DNA of 5,776 bases from Fusobacterium sp. Its GTDB lineage: Bacteria > Fusobacteriota > Fusobacteriia > Fusobacteriales > Fusobacteriaceae. The stretch lies in contig DXSD01000109.1 of assembly GCA_019410665.1 (NCBI GenBank), forward strand, positions 1-5,776, in the 5' to 3' direction. Positions 5,640 through 5,776 of the stretch are shown one piece after another (within the stretch, counting starts at the first letter, position 1; every line of letters starts with the position of its first letter). The notes beneath the pieces were generated by a model. That model made no database searches. It was not told the DNA's origin and saw only the letters and a program-made list of their open reading frames with translations. A program made the position numbers and the translations under genes.

Positions 5640-5776
5640 TTATTTTAATATTTGTAAAAGATAATCAAGAGGAAGATAAACTTTTTCTTGATATAAAATA
5701 GGAGCTTGAGGGAAAGTAGGAGAGTGTTTAAGTTTATCAATATCTTTATCTCTTTTTCCAATATCCTCTTTATAAC
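5640..5776 (-). CDS. 3' end of an unidentified gene
   Basis: An open frame on the - strand enters at the window edge and ends with TAA (complement of 5640-5642), giving the last 44 residues. The visible part starts with a charged Lys/Asp stretch (KRDKDIDKLK), passes through a proline-bearing SPTFPQAP and ends with YQEKVYLPLDYLLQILK. The closing pattern, a short strand then V-Y-L-P-L-x-Y-L and a helix, resembles the end of copper-amine-oxidase N-like 'stalk' domains (V-P-L-R), but this is a weak visual likeness. Codon use matches the neighbours. It is followed almost at once by the lipoprotein promoter with no terminator between, so some read-through into the lipoprotein gene is likely. Confidence 0.7.
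   Translation of the reverse strand, partial: YKEDIGKRDKDIDKLKHSPTFPQAPILYQEKVYLPLDYLLQILK

Overview
The window is AT-rich bacterial DNA carrying a complete branched-chain amino acid operon, ilvD-ilvB-ilvN-ilvC on the + strand. Convergent to it, on the - strand, lie a repeat-containing lipoprotein gene and the 3' end of one further gene. Codon choice (AGA for Arg, ATA for Ile, GGA for Gly), strong purine loading of coding strands, strong AGGAGG-type ribosome sites and the MORN2-repeat lipoprotein all suggest a Fusobacteriota member that can make branched-chain amino acids (for example the F. varium/mortiferum/ulcerans group or Cetobacterium). This is inference; a Clostridia-like low-GC anaerobe is the main alternative.

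Region 1-258 is the operon leader. It contains a 50-codon reading frame (7-159) very rich in Ile, Leu and Val codons, with ten Ile codons among residues 7-18. A strong intrinsic terminator follows (14-bp stem 194-207/212-225, then eight T), and after that the ilvD ribosome site. Bases 70-83, inside the leader ORF just after the Ile run, can pair over 14 bp with 199-212, the 5' arm and loop of the terminator. This is the architecture of ribosome-mediated transcription attenuation by a leader peptide. No T-box consensus is seen. The operon promoter lies upstream of the window.

Region 259-4910 holds four tightly packed genes: dihydroxyacid dehydratase (ilvD), the acetohydroxyacid synthase catalytic subunit (ilvB), a very short single-ACT-domain regulatory subunit (ilvN, IlvM-like) and class I ketol-acid reductoisomerase (ilvC). 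Together they convert pyruvate, or pyruvate plus 2-ketobutyrate, to the 2-keto acids of Val/Leu and Ile. The final transaminase (ilvE) and the leu genes are not in the window. The AHAS small subunit lacks two residues linked to valine binding in E. coli IlvH, so control may rest mainly on the leader.

Region 4911-5776: a hairpin at 4921-4944 can terminate transcription from both sides, and the stop codon of the convergent gene lies in its loop. The - strand gene (4931-5581) encodes a secreted lipoprotein made of about eight 23-residue MORN2-type repeats, with its own promoter (5610-5638). That promoter begins one base beyond the stop codon of a partial - strand gene (5640-5776). No stretch over 300 bases lacks a gene. 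No tRNA, rRNA, insertion sequence or CRISPR array was seen.
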